In this document: positions 39,016 to 48,797 of the stretch, piece after piece
How positions within the stretch are numbered: position 1 is the first letter of the stretch
Layout of the letters: each line of letters opens with the position of its first letter
Source: Geotalea toluenoxydans JCM 15764
Lineage (GTDB): Bacteria; Desulfobacterota; Desulfuromonadia; Geobacterales; Geobacteraceae
DNA length: 64,000 nucleotides
NCBI RefSeq assembly: GCF_001311985.1
Contig: NZ_BBCJ01000011.1
Span: forward strand, 1 to 64,000
Direction: 5' to 3'
The notes under the pieces: generated by a model
Seen by the model: the letters and a program-made list of their open reading frames with translations, nothing else
What the model was told of the DNA's origin: nothing
Database searches by the model: none
Program-made: the position numbers and the translations under genes

Positions 39016-40441
39016 ATGGCCAAACGTTATAGAATGCTGATTGACGGAGAATGGCTGGGGGATGACCGTACCGGTATTGAGGTGATCAATCCGTTTGATG
39101 ATTCATTGATAGGGTTGGTCCCCGAGGCAACTGCTGAAGATGTGGAGGCTGCCATCATTGCTGCTGCTAAAGGTTTCGAGCGGATTTCCGCTATGCCTGC
39201 CCATAAACGTTCCGATATTCTTGAGAAAACAGCTGAATTAATTCTTCGGGACAAGGATGAGATCGCCGGGATAATCGCACGGGAAGCCGGAAAGTCTTGG
39301 AAATATGCTGTCGCCGAGGCCGAACGAAGTGCGGAAACTTTCAAGTTTGCAGCCATCGAGGCAAAGGCAAGCCATGGTGAAATTGTCCCAATGGATGCAT
39401 CTGCAGTTTCTGCAGGGCGTTTCGGCTTTTACATCCGTACTCCTATCGGTATTATTGGAGCCATAACTCCTTTTAACTTCCCACTGAACCTGGTGGCCCA
39501 CAAGCTTGCCCCGGCCATTGCTACTGGCAATGCGTGGTGCTGAAGCCGGCTACCAAAACGCCGCTTACCTCCCTCAAGCTTGCCGAATTGCTGATGGAAG
39601 CAGGCTTGCCTGCAGGAGCCCTTAATGTCTTGATCGGCAGTGGATCGACTGTCGGAAATCGTCTGGTGGAGGATGACCGGCTTGCAATGATCACCTTTAC
39701 CGGCAGTCCCCCTGTTGGGCGTGGAATCAAATCCCGAAGCGGGCTGAAAAGGGTGACCCTGGAGCTTGGCTCAAATTCACCGACTATCATCGAAGAAGAC
39801 GGTGATGTGGATAAAGCCGTATCGAGATGTGTCGTCGGGAGTTTTGCCAACTCAGGGCAGGTCTGCATCTCCGTGCAGCGTATCTTTGTTCATAAAGATC
39901 GCTACGATGAATTTATTGCCAAATTTGTCGAGGCGACCTGTGCCCTTAAGGTCGGGGACCCCTTTGACAAATCTTCGGATATCGGTCCCATGATAACGAC
40001 AAAAGAATTGAATCGGGCACTGGAATGGCTTGAAGAAGCAAAAAATCTCGGTGCTGTGGTGGCAGCGGGTGGCAATGCGATCGGAAATTGCTGGAACCGA
40101 CCATTCTTACCGGCGTTACCAGGGAGATGAAGGTGATGTGTTCCGAGGTTTTCGCTCCCATTGTTTCGGTGCTGCCCTATGACACGTTCGATGAAGCGTT
40201 GGAGATGGCAGATGACTCGGTTTACGGCCTTCAGGCCGGTATCTATACCCGCGACATTAACAAGGCATTCAAGGCAATCAAAAAGCTGGATGTGGGGGGC
40301 GTTATCATCAATGATGTGCCCACCTTCCGTGTGGATCACATGCCCTATGGCGGTAACAAGGAGAGTGGCCTTGGCCGTGAAGGGCTAAAATATGCCATGG
40401 AAGAAATGACAAATATAAAAATGGTCTGCATCAATCTATAG
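39016..40441 (+). CDS. NAD(P)-dependent aldehyde dehydrogenase (two frameshifts)
   Basis: About 475 residues; ATG at 39016 behind a G-run, alternative ATG at 39004. It oxidises an aldehyde to the acid or acyl product. The catalytic Cys is in FANSGQVCISVQ, the general-base Glu in LELGSNSP (usually ELGG), the cofactor region in TPFNFPLNLVAHKLAPA, and the C-terminal motif in PYGGNKESGLGREG. One base is missing near 39531-39534 and another near 40087. The substrate cannot be assigned; lactaldehyde or glyceraldehyde-3-phosphate-type members are similar. Confidence 0.87.
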
Positions 40442-40507
40442 TCTTTCAGCCCCTTTCATCGTGCCTGTAGGGTTTTAGAATATATATTTTAAACAGTTAA
40501 AAAAATC

Positions 40508-40535
40508 TTGACTTTTGAAATTTTAATAGTATATT
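40508..40535 (+). promoter_or_regulatory. Sigma-70-like promoter of small lipoprotein gene
   Basis: TTGACT (40508-40513), a 16-base spacer and TATATT (40530-40535), about 75 bases before the start at 40616. Confidence 0.5.
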
Positions 40536-40615
40536 TGCGCTTTGTTGTGACCGAAAAAACCATGCGCCATGCGCACAAGAATGGTAATCAAAAAAGAAAA
40601 GAGGTGATATCGTCA

Positions 40616-40816
40616 ATGAAAAAACTGATCTCTTTGGCACTGTGCCTGGCTTTGGCTCTTGCTTTCGCCGCTGGCTGCAAAAAGAAGGAAGAGGCTCCTG
40701 TTGAGCCCGCAAAAACTGAAGCTCCTGCTGCTGCTCCGGTTCAGGAACCTATGACTGCTAAGTCTGCTCCTGCAGCTCCTGAAGCAACTCCGGCAGCTCC
40801 TGCTGAGAAGAAATAA
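40616..40816 (+). CDS. Small Ala/Pro/Glu-rich lipoprotein
   Basis: 66 residues from the ATG at 40616 (AGAGGTGA upstream). A signal peptide (KKLISLALCLALALAFAAGC) ends in a lipobox, and the mature part is Lys then Ala/Pro/Glu-rich (KKKEEAPVEPAK and similar), likely unstructured. It has its own promoter and terminator, which suggests an abundant single-gene transcript, as for small structural lipoproteins. No family is recognised. The longer frame from 40508 has no ribosome site. Confidence 0.82.
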   Translation: MKKLISLALCLALALAFAAGCKKKEEAPVEPAKTEAPAAAPVQEPMTAKSAPAAPEATPAAPAEKK

Positions 40817-40845
40817 TTTTTCTTCAGTCAGTTTGGATCCAAATG

Positions 40846-40876
40846 GCCTACAGAATCTAGTTCTGTAGGCTATTTT
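40846..40876 (+). terminator. Intrinsic terminator after lipoprotein gene
   Basis: A perfect 10-bp stem (40846-40855 with 40861-40870), loop TCTAG, then TATTTT. Confidence 0.85.
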
Positions 40877-40962
40877 CATTTATGCCTATTAAGTTCATTG
40901 ACATACCTGAGACAAAATGTTATTGAAAACGGTCTGTTTACTATAATGCTAGGGAGGAAAGA

Positions 40963-41376
40963 ATGGAAAGAACATTTGCAATTATTAAACCTGATGCCGT
41001 GGAAAGAAATGTCACCGGCAAAGTTCTCGATAGGATAGAAGGGGCAGGATTCAAAATTGTCGGCATGAAAAAGATCCACCTGACAAAACAAGAGGCCGAG
41101 GGTTTTTACTATGTCCACAAGGAGCGTCCTTTCTTTAATGACCTCTGCACCTTCATGTCCAGGAACCCGGTTATCGTGCTTGCTCTTGAAAAAGACAATG
41201 CCATTGCCGCCTGGCGTGAATTGATGGGCGCCACCAACCCTGCCAATGCTGATGCCGGAACAATCAGAAAGGATCTTGGTGTCAGTATCGAAGAAAATAC
41301 CGTTCATGGGTCCGATTCCCCCGAATCTGCTGCATTTGAGATTCCGTACTTTTTCAGCTCCCTCGAACTGGTTTAG
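40963..41376 (+). CDS. ndk: Nucleoside diphosphate kinase
   Basis: 137 residues, intact, normal family length. It transfers the gamma phosphate among nucleoside triphosphates. The start is [16 protein letters not shown]; the catalytic His is in [15 protein letters not shown] and the Arg/Thr residues of the nucleotide pocket are present. GGGAGGAAAG precedes the ATG. A candidate promoter is TTGACA (40898-40903) with TATTGA 17 bases on. A terminator follows. Confidence 0.96.
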   Translation: MERTFAIIKPDAVERNVTGKVLDRIEGAGFKIVGMKKIHLTKQEAEGFYYVHKERPFFNDLCTFMSRNPVIVLALEKDNAIAAWRELMGATNPANADAGTIRKDLGVSIEENTVHGSDSPESAAFEIPYFFSSLELV

Positions 41377-41403
41377 TAGGTTTTAAAATAAAGTAAGGAA
41401 AAG

Positions 41404-41430
41404 AGCCCTTCGACCTGAGGGGCTTTTTTA
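41404..41430 (+). terminator. Intrinsic terminator after ndk
   Basis: Arms AGCCC and GGGGCT around TTCGACCTGA, followed by six T residues. The stem is short. Confidence 0.65.
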
Positions 41431-41438
41431 TATTTGTA

Positions 41439-42476
41439 ATGGAAAAAGTAGATATAAAAAACTTTACCCTGTCCCAGCTGGAAGCCCACATTACCGGTCA
41501 AGGCAAGGAGCGGTTCCGGGCCAGACAGATTTTCAAATGGCTTTACCAGCAAAATACCACCTCATTCGCCCAGATGACCAATCTCTCCAAGGATTTCAGG
41601 GCTGAACTGGAAAAAACTGCCCGGATCAGCAACCTGGAAGCGGAGGTGGTGGAGTCTTCTGCCGACGGGACAAAAAAGTATCTCTTCCGTTTGTCAGACG
41701 GCAATGCTGTGGAATCGGTGCTTATCCCCGATGAAGATCGCAACACCCTTTGCATTTCCAGCCAGGTTGGCTGTGCCATGGGCTGCGAGTTCTGCCTTAC
41801 CGGCACATTCAGGCTAACGCGAAATCTAACCACTGCTGAGATTGTCAACCAGGTCTGCGCCGTCAAGCGGGAGGAGCCTGTTCGTAACATCGTTTTCATG
41901 GGGATGGGCGAACCCTTGGCCAATCTTGAAAATGTCATCGGTGCCCTGCGCATTCTGACCGATCCGGATGGTTTTCAATTCTCAACCCGCAAAGTGACCT
42001 TGTCCACAGCCGGCCTTGTACCCGAGATGGCAGAACTGGGGGCAGCGGTTACGGTAAACCTTGCCATTTCCCTGAATGCCACTACCGACGAGGTCCGTGA
42101 CAGGATCATGCCGGTCAACCGTCGCTATCCCCTGAAGGAACTTCTTGCCGCCTGCAAAGCTTTTCCTCTCCCTTCGCGACGCTGGATAACTGTTGAATAC
42201 GTGATGATCAAAGGGGTCAACGATTCGCTCGACGATGCAAAGCGCCTGGTGAGACTCATCAGCACATTCCCATCAAAGGTGAATCTGATACCATTCAATG
42301 AGCATGAAGGCTGTGATCTGAGGACACCGACGCAGGACTCCATTGACCGGTTCCACAAATTTCTTCTCGATAAGCATGTGACGGTCATTACCCGCTCAAG
42401 TCGGGGCAGCGATATTTCCGCAGCATGTGGGCAGTTGAAAGGGCGACTGGATAAGGTGACGGCAGGAAGCATTTAG
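41439..42476 (+). CDS. rlmN: 23S rRNA/tRNA adenine C2-methyltransferase RlmN
   Basis: 345 residues, intact. A radical SAM enzyme that methylates A2503 of 23S rRNA and A37 of tRNAs. The cluster-binding motif is CAMGCEFC (C-x3-C-x2-C), and the methyl-carrying Cys is in SAACGQLKG near the end. [12 protein letters not shown] and STAGLVPEM are further family signatures. The start follows the ndk terminator by only a few bases, so transcription either reads through or starts within the ndk end; the ribosome site is weak. Confidence 0.96.
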   Translation: MEKVDIKNFTLSQLEAHITGQGKERFRARQIFKWLYQQNTTSFAQMTNLSKDFRAELEKTARISNLEAEVVESSADGTKKYLFRLSDGNAVESVLIPDEDRNTLCISSQVGCAMGCEFCLTGTFRLTRNLTTAEIVNQVCAVKREEPVRNIVFMGMGEPLANLENVIGALRILTDPDGFQFSTRKVTLSTAGLVPEMAELGAAVTVNLAISLNATTDEVRDRIMPVNRRYPLKELLAACKAFPLPSRRWITVEYVMIKGVNDSLDDAKRLVRLISTFPSKVNLIPFNEHEGCDLRTPTQDSIDRFHKFLLDKHVTVITRSSRGSDISAACGQLKGRLDKVTAGSI

Positions 42477-42519
42477 CCGGTTTCGTTGTTATTGGCTGCA
42501 ATTAATTCAAGGAGGCGGT

Positions 42520-43379
42520 ATGAGCGAACAGGTAATAGGTATAATTGGCGGTAGTGGCTTTATGAGCTGGATGGGCTGACCGATGTACAAAGTGTTTCCA
42601 TGACAACCCCATTTGGAGATCCTTCCGACGATTTTATTACCGGTACTCTGGACGGAGTGCGGATGGTTTTTTTACCACGCCATGGCAAAGGGCACCGGCT
42701 CCTGCTTCAGAGATCAATTTTCGTGCAAATATATACGGAATGAAAAAGCTGGGCGTGACACACCTGATTTCCGTTTCAGCGGTGGGGAGCATGAAGGAAG
42801 AAATCGTTCCCGGCCATATTGTCATACCTGATCAGTTTATAGACCGCACCAATGTCAGCCGTGTCAATACCTTTTTCGGCAATGGCATTGTCGCCCATGC
42901 CCAGTTTGCCGATCCGGTCTGCTCCGAGCTTTCGGGCAGCCTCTATACCGCAGCTCAGGCCGTAGGCGCGACTGTTCACCGGGGGGGAACCTACATCTGC
43001 ATGGAGGGCCCGGCATTTTCAACTCGGGCAGAATCTGTCATGTATCGTTCTTTTGGCGCTCGATTATCGGAATGACCAATGTCCCCGAAGCCAAGCTGGC
43101 CAGGGAGGCAGAAATCTGTTACGGAGTTATCGCTCTGGCTACCGATTATGACTGCTGGATGAATCCCATGAGGACGTATCCATTGATGCCATACTGGAAA
43201 TAGTCCGAAAGAACGTTACCATGGCAAAGGCCATAATCAAAAATGCCGTCGGCCGTATTGGCAGAGATAGAAAATGTAGTTGCGCTTCTGCCATGCAGTA
43301 TGCGGTTATCACCGACAGGGCAGTGATTCCCCCGCAAACGAGGGCGAATCTGGATATCATCATCGGAAAATATCTCTAA
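42520..43379 (+). CDS. mtnP: S-methyl-5'-thioadenosine phosphorylase (four frameshifts)
   Basis: About 286 residues from the ATG at 42520 (AAGGAGG upstream). It phosphorolyses methylthioadenosine to adenine and methylthioribose-1-phosphate. Restored signatures: [72 protein letters not shown] and ATDYDCWHE. One base is missing near 42560, 42711, 43060 and 43158. All four fall in invariant blocks, so errors are far likelier than decay. The adenosine-specific kinase homologue nearby handles related substrates. Confidence 0.87.
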
Positions 43380-43399
43380 TTTTTCCTGGGAGTCATAAT

Positions 43400-43774
43400 A
43401 TGGGTATCAAAGGATCAAAAATAGCTTTATGGGTTTCCGCAGTAATGCTTCTGTTGATAGGATGCTTTTTCGCCTATACCTGGTTTGCTTTGACCTGGAG
43501 TTACTCAAGCGGGGAACGTGCAGGTTACATCCAGAAATTTTCACGTAAAGGATGGCTGTGCAAGACATGGGAAGGTGAACTATCCATGGTTCCCGTCCCG
43601 GGCGCAGTGCCGGAAAAGTTCCTTTTCAGCGTACGAGAAGAAGCTGTCGCTCAGAAGATCACCAGTTCCATGGGAAAAAGAGTATCCCTGGTTTACGAAC
43701 AGCACAAGGGAGTGCCAACCAGCTGTTTCGGCGAGTCTGAATATTACGTGACAGCAGTCAAGATCACTGAATAA
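43400..43774 (+). CDS. Membrane-anchored conserved protein of unknown function
   Basis: 124 residues from the ATG at 43400. One membrane helix (ALWVSAVMLLLIGCFFAYTWF) is followed by an extracytoplasmic domain with SSGERAGYIQKFSRKGWLCKTWEGEL, a pattern I know from small proteins of Bacteroidetes and Proteobacteria that have sometimes been mislabelled 6-phosphogluconate dehydrogenase. It has no enzyme motif. It follows mtnP by 20 bases and ends before two tandem terminators. Confidence 0.7.
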   Translation: MGIKGSKIALWVSAVMLLLIGCFFAYTWFALTWSYSSGERAGYIQKFSRKGWLCKTWEGELSMVPVPGAVPEKFLFSVREEAVAQKITSSMGKRVSLVYEQHKGVPTSCFGESEYYVTAVKITE

Positions 43775-43799
43775 CCTTTGCCATAGCTTTTTACATGAG

Positions 43800-43828
43800 G
43801 GCTGCTCAGTCTTGGGCAGCCTTTTTTT
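43800..43828 (+). terminator. Intrinsic terminator (first of two)
   Basis: A stem of GGCTGC with GCAGCC, extended by wobble pairs, loop AGTCTT, then seven T residues. Confidence 0.85.
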
Positions 43829-43861
43829 ATTCACACGTTTCTTTATTGACCGGGAAGATGG

Positions 43862-43890
43862 GCCGCTACTGACGGAAGTAGCGGCTTTTT
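43862..43890 (+). terminator. Intrinsic terminator (second of two)
   Basis: A perfect 9-bp stem (43862-43870 with 43877-43885), then five T residues, 34 bases after the first terminator. It may be a backup or an attenuator for the next gene. Confidence 0.8.
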
Positions 43891-43985
43891 CTTTACTGGT
43901 AAGAGAACGGCTGATTTGCTTATGGCTGATGTTGATAGAATATTTTAATATGACAACTATTTTCTCGATCCCAAAGGGGGAATGT

Positions 43986-44474
43986 ATGAACCTTGAGATG
44001 CACGCCGTAAAGATAGACATCCCCGACGGATGTAACCTTATCCTTGGACAGACCCATTTCGTCAAAACGGTGGAGGATCTCTATGAAATCATGGTTGCCA
44101 CGGTACCGAAAGCGCGTTTCGGCATTGCATTCACAGAGGCATCCGGACCTTGCCTGATTCGCACGGAAGGAAACGATGACGAACTGATTCACAGTTGCGT
44201 AACGAGCATGCAGGCCATCGGTGCCGGCCATGTTTTCTGCATTATCATGAGGGAGGCTTTTCCCATCAATGTCCTGAACCCCATAAAAAACTGTCCTGAA
44301 GTCTGCCAGATCTATTGCGCTACGGCCAATCCGCTACAGGTAATAGTCGCTTCAACGGACAAGGGCTGGGGAGTCGTTGGTGTTATTGACGGATTTCCGC
44401 CAAAAGGGATGGAGACTGACGCTGACCGTAATGAGCGGCGGGCTCTGCTGCGAAAGATGGGCTACAAACGGTGA
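43986..44474 (+). CDS. Adenosine-specific kinase family protein (DUF355)
   Basis: 162 residues from the ATG at 43986 (AAAGGGGG upstream); an overlapping ATG at 43982 is out of frame. The whole length matches the small archaeal/bacterial family annotated as adenosine-specific kinase: GQTHFVKTVEDLYE, FGIAFTEASGPCLIR, GHVFCIIMREAFPINVLN, CQIYCATANPLQVI and GWGVVGVIDGFPPKG. The enzymatic role of the family rests mostly on structure. It lies near mtnP and a PfkB kinase, which hints at adenosine salvage. Confidence 0.88.
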   Translation: MNLEMHAVKIDIPDGCNLILGQTHFVKTVEDLYEIMVATVPKARFGIAFTEASGPCLIRTEGNDDELIHSCVTSMQAIGAGHVFCIIMREAFPINVLNPIKNCPEVCQIYCATANPLQVIVASTDKGWGVVGVIDGFPPKGMETDADRNERRALLRKMGYKR

Positions 44475-44505
44475 GGATGGATACTGCATCAGCTAGAGGT
44501 CTATT

Positions 44506-45159
44506 ATGATTGTTGATAAATCAATGGCCGTGCACCGTGAAAGGATGATCAAGGAGCATCTGATCGCCAGGGGCATTAGCGATGAGGCGGTGTTGAAGGC
44601 GATGGGCGATGTCCCGCGGGAGGCTTTTGTCATGGAAGGAGAGGAGCTCCTTGCCTATGAGGACTACCCATTGCCCATCAGCCACGGTCAGACCATTTCC
44701 CAGCCATATATAGTTGCGTATATGACCGAATCGCTGGAACTTTCTTCAGAAGACACCGTTCTGGAGATAGGTACCGGTTCTGGTTATGCTGCAGCTGTTT
44801 TGAGTCGCATCGTCAGGAAGGTTTATTCGGTGGAGCGGATCGCGGAACTGGCAACAAGCGCCCGTCAGCGACTGATTAAATTGGGGTATGACAATATTGA
44901 AATTATGGCAGGCGATGGTTCACTGGGCTGGCCTGAACATGGGCCATATGATGCCATTGTTGTCACAGCCGGCGCTCCCGAGTTACCCAAAGCCCTTTTG
45001 CAGCAGTTGAAGGTTAGCGGCCGACTAGTGGTTCCGGTCGGTTCCTCCCAGACACTGCAGATGCTGGTGAGAGCCAGACGGAAAAGTGGATCGGACTTCA
45101 CAGTTGAAGAGCTATGTGCGGTGAGATTTGTCCCTCTTTATGGTGCTGAAGGCTGGTAG
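44506..45159 (+). CDS. pcm: Protein-L-isoaspartate O-methyltransferase
   Basis: 217 residues, intact. It methylates isoaspartyl residues in damaged proteins with S-adenosylmethionine. Signatures: HGQTISQPYIVAYM, the SAM-binding VLEIGTGSGYAAAVLS, VYSVERI, AGDGSLGWPEHGPYDAIVVTAGAPELP and GRLVVPVG. The length is normal. It starts 31 bases after the adenosine-kinase-like gene, so the two are likely co-transcribed, and it ends before a strong terminator. Confidence 0.95.
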   Translation: MIVDKSMAVHRERMIKEHLIARGISDEAVLKAMGDVPREAFVMEGEELLAYEDYPLPISHGQTISQPYIVAYMTESLELSSEDTVLEIGTGSGYAAAVLSRIVRKVYSVERIAELATSARQRLIKLGYDNIEIMAGDGSLGWPEHGPYDAIVVTAGAPELPKALLQQLKVSGRLVVPVGSSQTLQMLVRARRKSGSDFTVEELCAVRFVPLYGAEGW

Positions 45160-45183
45160 ATATCATCTCTTTTTGGACAAAAG

Positions 45184-45209
45184 AAACCCCGCTGTTACGC
45201 CGGGGTTTT
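45184..45209 (+). terminator. Intrinsic terminator after pcm
   Basis: An 8-bp stem (AAACCCCG with CGGGGTTT) with loop CTGTTACGC and T-rich end. Confidence 0.85.
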
Positions 45210-45528
45210 GTCCTTAAGCTGCTCCCGAATACCGCATAAATTTTGAATTCTCTGCCCTTTGTGTTCATCATTTCCCCAGAAAACGCTTAAGGCTTCCTTC
45301 TCCAAAGGAGGGCTTGCACACCACGTCTGTACTGGGAAAATCATCAAGTTAATTATCGACAGGTTCCTCAAAATATTTCTGCGTATACCCGAGAGGTCCT
45401 TAAGATTAATTATATCTTATCTTTCCTCTTGGGAAAAATCAAGAGCTTTCTTTTTCATGAGTAATATTGACAACCATAGCCGGCAATGCCACTATCAGTT
45501 TCTTTCATAAATCAAAGGGAGTGTTTCA
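45210..45528 (+). other. Intergenic region without a supported gene; possible small RNA
   Basis: About 320 bases after the pcm terminator. No frame has good coding character; the frame at 45259-45510 is Ser/Leu/Phe-rich without a ribosome site. A hairpin CTCTTG/CAAGAG (45426-45445) followed by CTTTCTTTTT could end a transcript. A small RNA between 45215 and 45456 is possible, but no known RNA family was recognised. Confidence 0.3.
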
Positions 45529-46469
45529 ATGCTTGAGTTCAAAGTTTCCGCGCTGATCACTGTCGCCAGCTGGAGGGCTTCCTTCATGTCATTCTACCGG
45601 ATGCTTCACCTTCGTATGTACGTAAACTCGCATCATCCGGTCATGTCCGTGTCAACGATCATCCGGCAGAAAGCTCTTCTGTCCTTTGTCTTGAAGATGT
45701 CATTACCATAAAGGAAAGCGGCAAAACAAAAGCACTGCTGCGTTCGGTGAGACCTGATCTGGAGATTCTTTTTGAAGATACCTGGATAGTTGTTTTTAAC
45801 AAGCCCCCTGGATTGCCCATGCATCGAGCTGCAGAAGTTGATGACGTAAACCTTGTGGATGTGGGGTCACGGTTGCTGAACAGGCGGGATGGAGGCAATG
45901 GAAAACTCAGGCCAGTGAATCGGCTTGATCGTGGCACATCTGGTGCGGTCATTCTGGCCAAAAGTTCTACAGCTGCCGGAATGTTCGGCAGGCAGCTGAA
46001 AGAAGACGGTCTGGACAAGCTGTATCTGGCCATTGTCGATGGGAGACTGCAAGGGGAAGGTACCATCACTGTTCCACTTGGAGGAAAGGAGGCCGAAACA
46101 CGCTACAAGACCCTTTTCAATGGACCCCGCCATGCCTTGGTTGCTGTCTATCCCATTACTGGACGAATGCATCAGATCCGTCTGCACTTCAAGTCGATAG
46201 GTCACCCCATTTGCGGCGATGTCCGCTACGGCGGTTCAATCTTAAATGAGCTGAGAGGTCATGCCCTCCATTCCTTCAGATCCTCAATCATTCACCCTGC
46301 AACGGGAGAGTCCATAAAGGTTTTTGCCCCTTTGCCCGAAGACTTTCTGCAGGTTGTGAAATCGATTGCTGGAGAGGAGTATATCCCATACTTCAAGCCC
46401 TGTCTGGTCTCCCTTGATCAAAAGCCGGTAAAGGTGAAGCCCTGTCTTTCCTTTATGTTGTTGACTTAA
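45529..46469 (+). CDS. RluA/RluD-family pseudouridine synthase with S4 domain (one frameshift)
   Basis: About 313 residues from the ATG at 45529 (AAGGGAG upstream). The N-terminus restores to an S4-like RNA-binding domain (YVRKLASSGHVRVND) when one base is added near 45569. The catalytic Asp lies in VNRLDRGTSGAVILAK; further motifs are NKPPGLPMH, YLAIVDG and GRMHQIRLHFKSIGHPI. It isomerises specific uridines in rRNA or tRNA. Which of the RluA-type substrates it uses cannot be told from sequence alone. Confidence 0.87.
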
Positions 46470-46524
46470 TCATAACTTTACACTAATTTTCATTGAAAAT
46501 ATCGATTGTGAGGTTGAATAAAGC

Positions 46525-47735
46525 ATGAGCACGAATGATGAAAAAGAGGAATTGGAATCGGCAGAAGAGAGCTTTGCCGACCTGTTTGAAAAAAGTTTTT
46601 CCGCACAGACCCGCCTGGAGCCGGGACAGAAGATAGACGCAAAAATCATGAAGATAAGCGGCGACTGGATTTTCCTCGACACCGGCCGAAAAGGGGAGGG
46701 GGTTCTTGAGAAAAAAGAACTTTTGAATGCTGATGGCGAGGTAACCGTTAAAGAAGGTGAAACCATCACCACTTGGTTTTTGGGTATGGTAAACAATGAG
46801 TTGCGCTTCACTACAAAGCTGGGAAGTGGCGCGGCAGGAAAGTCACAACTGGAAGATGCATGGAGAAACGGAATTCCTGTTGACGGTCATGTGGAAAAGG
46901 AGGTCAAGGGAGGATTTGAGGTCAAGATCAGCGGCAGCACTCGCGCCTTCTGCCCTTACTCTCAGATTGCCATGCGCAGGCTCGACAATGCGGCAGATGT
47001 CATCGGAAAACATCTGTCTTTCAGAATAACTGAATATGGAGAGAATGGCCGGAACTTGGTCCTTTCCCACAGGGCAATATTGGAAGAAGAGGCGGCAAAG
47101 CAGAAGGAAGCACAGAAGGAAATCCTCAAGGAAGGGATGACCGTGAGGGGTACCATCACCTCCATCCGTGATTTCGGCGCCTTCGTATCCATCGGCAGTA
47201 TTGAAGGACTGCTTCCCATCTCTGAGCTGGGCTGGACCAGGGTAAAGGATGTAAGCGAGGTGCTTTCCGTGGGCCAGAACGTGGAAGTGGTCGTAAAGCA
47301 GATCGATTGGGAGCACGACAGGATTTCTTTCAGCCTCAAGGATACCCTTGCCGATCCTTGGGATAACGTGGCCGCCAACTACCCTGAAGGCTCTTTTCAT
47401 GGGGGGCAGGTAGCCGCTTGGCTCAGTTTGGCGCGTTCGTTACACTTGCTTCCGGCATCGACGGGCTGATTCACATCTCAAAGCTTGGCGCCGGCAAGCG
47501 TATCAACCACCCCAGAGAAGTACTGAAAGAAGGAGAAACCGTCGAGGTCAAGATAGAGAGCGTGGACAGGGAAAACAGGCGTCTGTCACTGTCACTTGCT
47601 GAAGTGAGCAGGGCAGTGGAAGAAGAAGAGCGGACGATCGAAGATTTCCGCCGTTCCTCTGCTGAAAGCGCAACAAAGACCATGGGCACCTTGGGCGATT
47701 TGCTAAAAGCAAAGCTGGAAAAGACAAAAAAATAG
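46525..47735 (+). CDS. S1 RNA-binding repeat protein, ribosomal protein S1-like (one frameshift)
   Basis: About 403 residues with an acidic N-terminus (1-30) and four S1 OB-fold repeats (about 33-100, 110-185, 200-275 and 285-360). The third reads GMTVRGTITSIRDFGAFVSIG...GLLPISEL and the fourth RLAQFGAFVTLASGIDGLIHISKL. One base is missing near 47412, between repeats three and four. The C-terminus is Glu/Arg/Ser-rich and Lys-ended. Shorter than the six-repeat E. coli RpsA, it is probably a second S1-like protein rather than the main one. Confidence 0.85.
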
Positions 47736-47759
47736 ACTGAAATTTCAGGAGATGGCAGA

Positions 47760-48647
47760 ATGGGCATTCTTGTGGTTGGTTCTGTGGCATTCGATTCGGT
47801 TGAGACCCCTTTCGGCAAGATGGACAATATTCTTGGCGGGTCAGCGACCTATTTTTCCACCTCGGCGAGCTTTTTCACCGATGTGAGTCTGGTTGCGGTC
47901 GTGGGTGACGATTTCCAAGAGGAACACATCGACTTCCTCCGGTCGAGGAACATAGATTTGACAGGGCTTTCACGGGTCAACGGCAAGACGTTTCACTGGA
48001 AGGGGAAATATGGTTATGACCTCAATGAGGCACAGACTCTCGAAACACACCTTAATGTATTCGAGAGCTTCAAGCCTGCCATCCCTGCCTTATATGCGGG
48101 TGCCGACTATCTTTTCCTCGCCAACATAGACCCTGAACTGCAGATGGAAGTCCTGAACCAGATGCAGAAGCCCCGTGTCGTTGCCTGCGATACCATGAAT
48201 TTTTGGATTTCCTCGAAGAAGGAAGCATTGAAGAAGGTTGTCGAGCGCGTGGACATTCTCATCATCAATGAAGGAGAGGCACGTCAGTTTACAGGAGAAG
48301 CCAATCTCGTCAAGGCAGCGAAAAGCATTCTTGCCATGGGGGCGAAAACTCTTATCATCAAGCGTGGCGAATACGGGGTATTGATGTTCACCGATTCGAC
48401 AATTTTTGCCGCTCCAGCCTATCCACTTGAGGAGGTGTTCGATCCGACCGGTGCGGGGGATACCTTTGCCGGCGGTTTCATGGGTTACCTGGCCAACACA
48501 GGTGACACATCTGAAGAAGGGATTCGCCAAGCAATCATTTTCGGCAGTGTGATGGCCTCGTTCAACGTGGAGGATTTCAGCCTCAATCGGCTTAAGACGC
48601 TGGATTACAAGGAAATTGAGAGCCGATACAGGAACTTCAAAAAATGA
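47760..48647 (+). CDS. PfkB-family carbohydrate/nucleoside kinase
   Basis: 295 residues, intact. N-terminal ILVVGSVAFDSV and GGSATYFSTSAS form the substrate site, and DPTGAGDTFAGGFMGYLA carries the catalytic Asp and anion hole. LIIKRGEYGVLMF is the usual strand before it. Ribokinase-fold enzymes phosphorylate sugars or nucleosides such as adenosine. The start overlaps no other gene and follows the S1-like gene by 24 bases. Substrate is unknown; nearby mtnP makes a nucleoside/sugar role plausible. Confidence 0.92.
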   Translation: MGILVVGSVAFDSVETPFGKMDNILGGSATYFSTSASFFTDVSLVAVVGDDFQEEHIDFLRSRNIDLTGLSRVNGKTFHWKGKYGYDLNEAQTLETHLNVFESFKPAIPALYAGADYLFLANIDPELQMEVLNQMQKPRVVACDTMNFWISSKKEALKKVVERVDILIINEGEARQFTGEANLVKAAKSILAMGAKTLIIKRGEYGVLMFTDSTIFAAPAYPLEEVFDPTGAGDTFAGGFMGYLANTGDTSEEGIRQAIIFGSVMASFNVEDFSLNRLKTLDYKEIESRYRNFKK

Positions 48648-48797
48648 CTCATTTTGAGGGGTTGAGCAGCCGATGAGGGATATAACTTTCAAGTATGCCC
48701 TTAATTGACAATACCAAGTAAATCTGCTAGGTTTCCAGATGCTAAGCTTGCTTTAATTGCCGTGTGGTGTTCATTTTCGGCCAAAACTGAAGGTATT

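Noticed and set aside
45259..45510. Plus-strand frame of 83 residues after pcm
   Set aside because: No ribosome site and an implausible composition; the region is better treated as non-coding.
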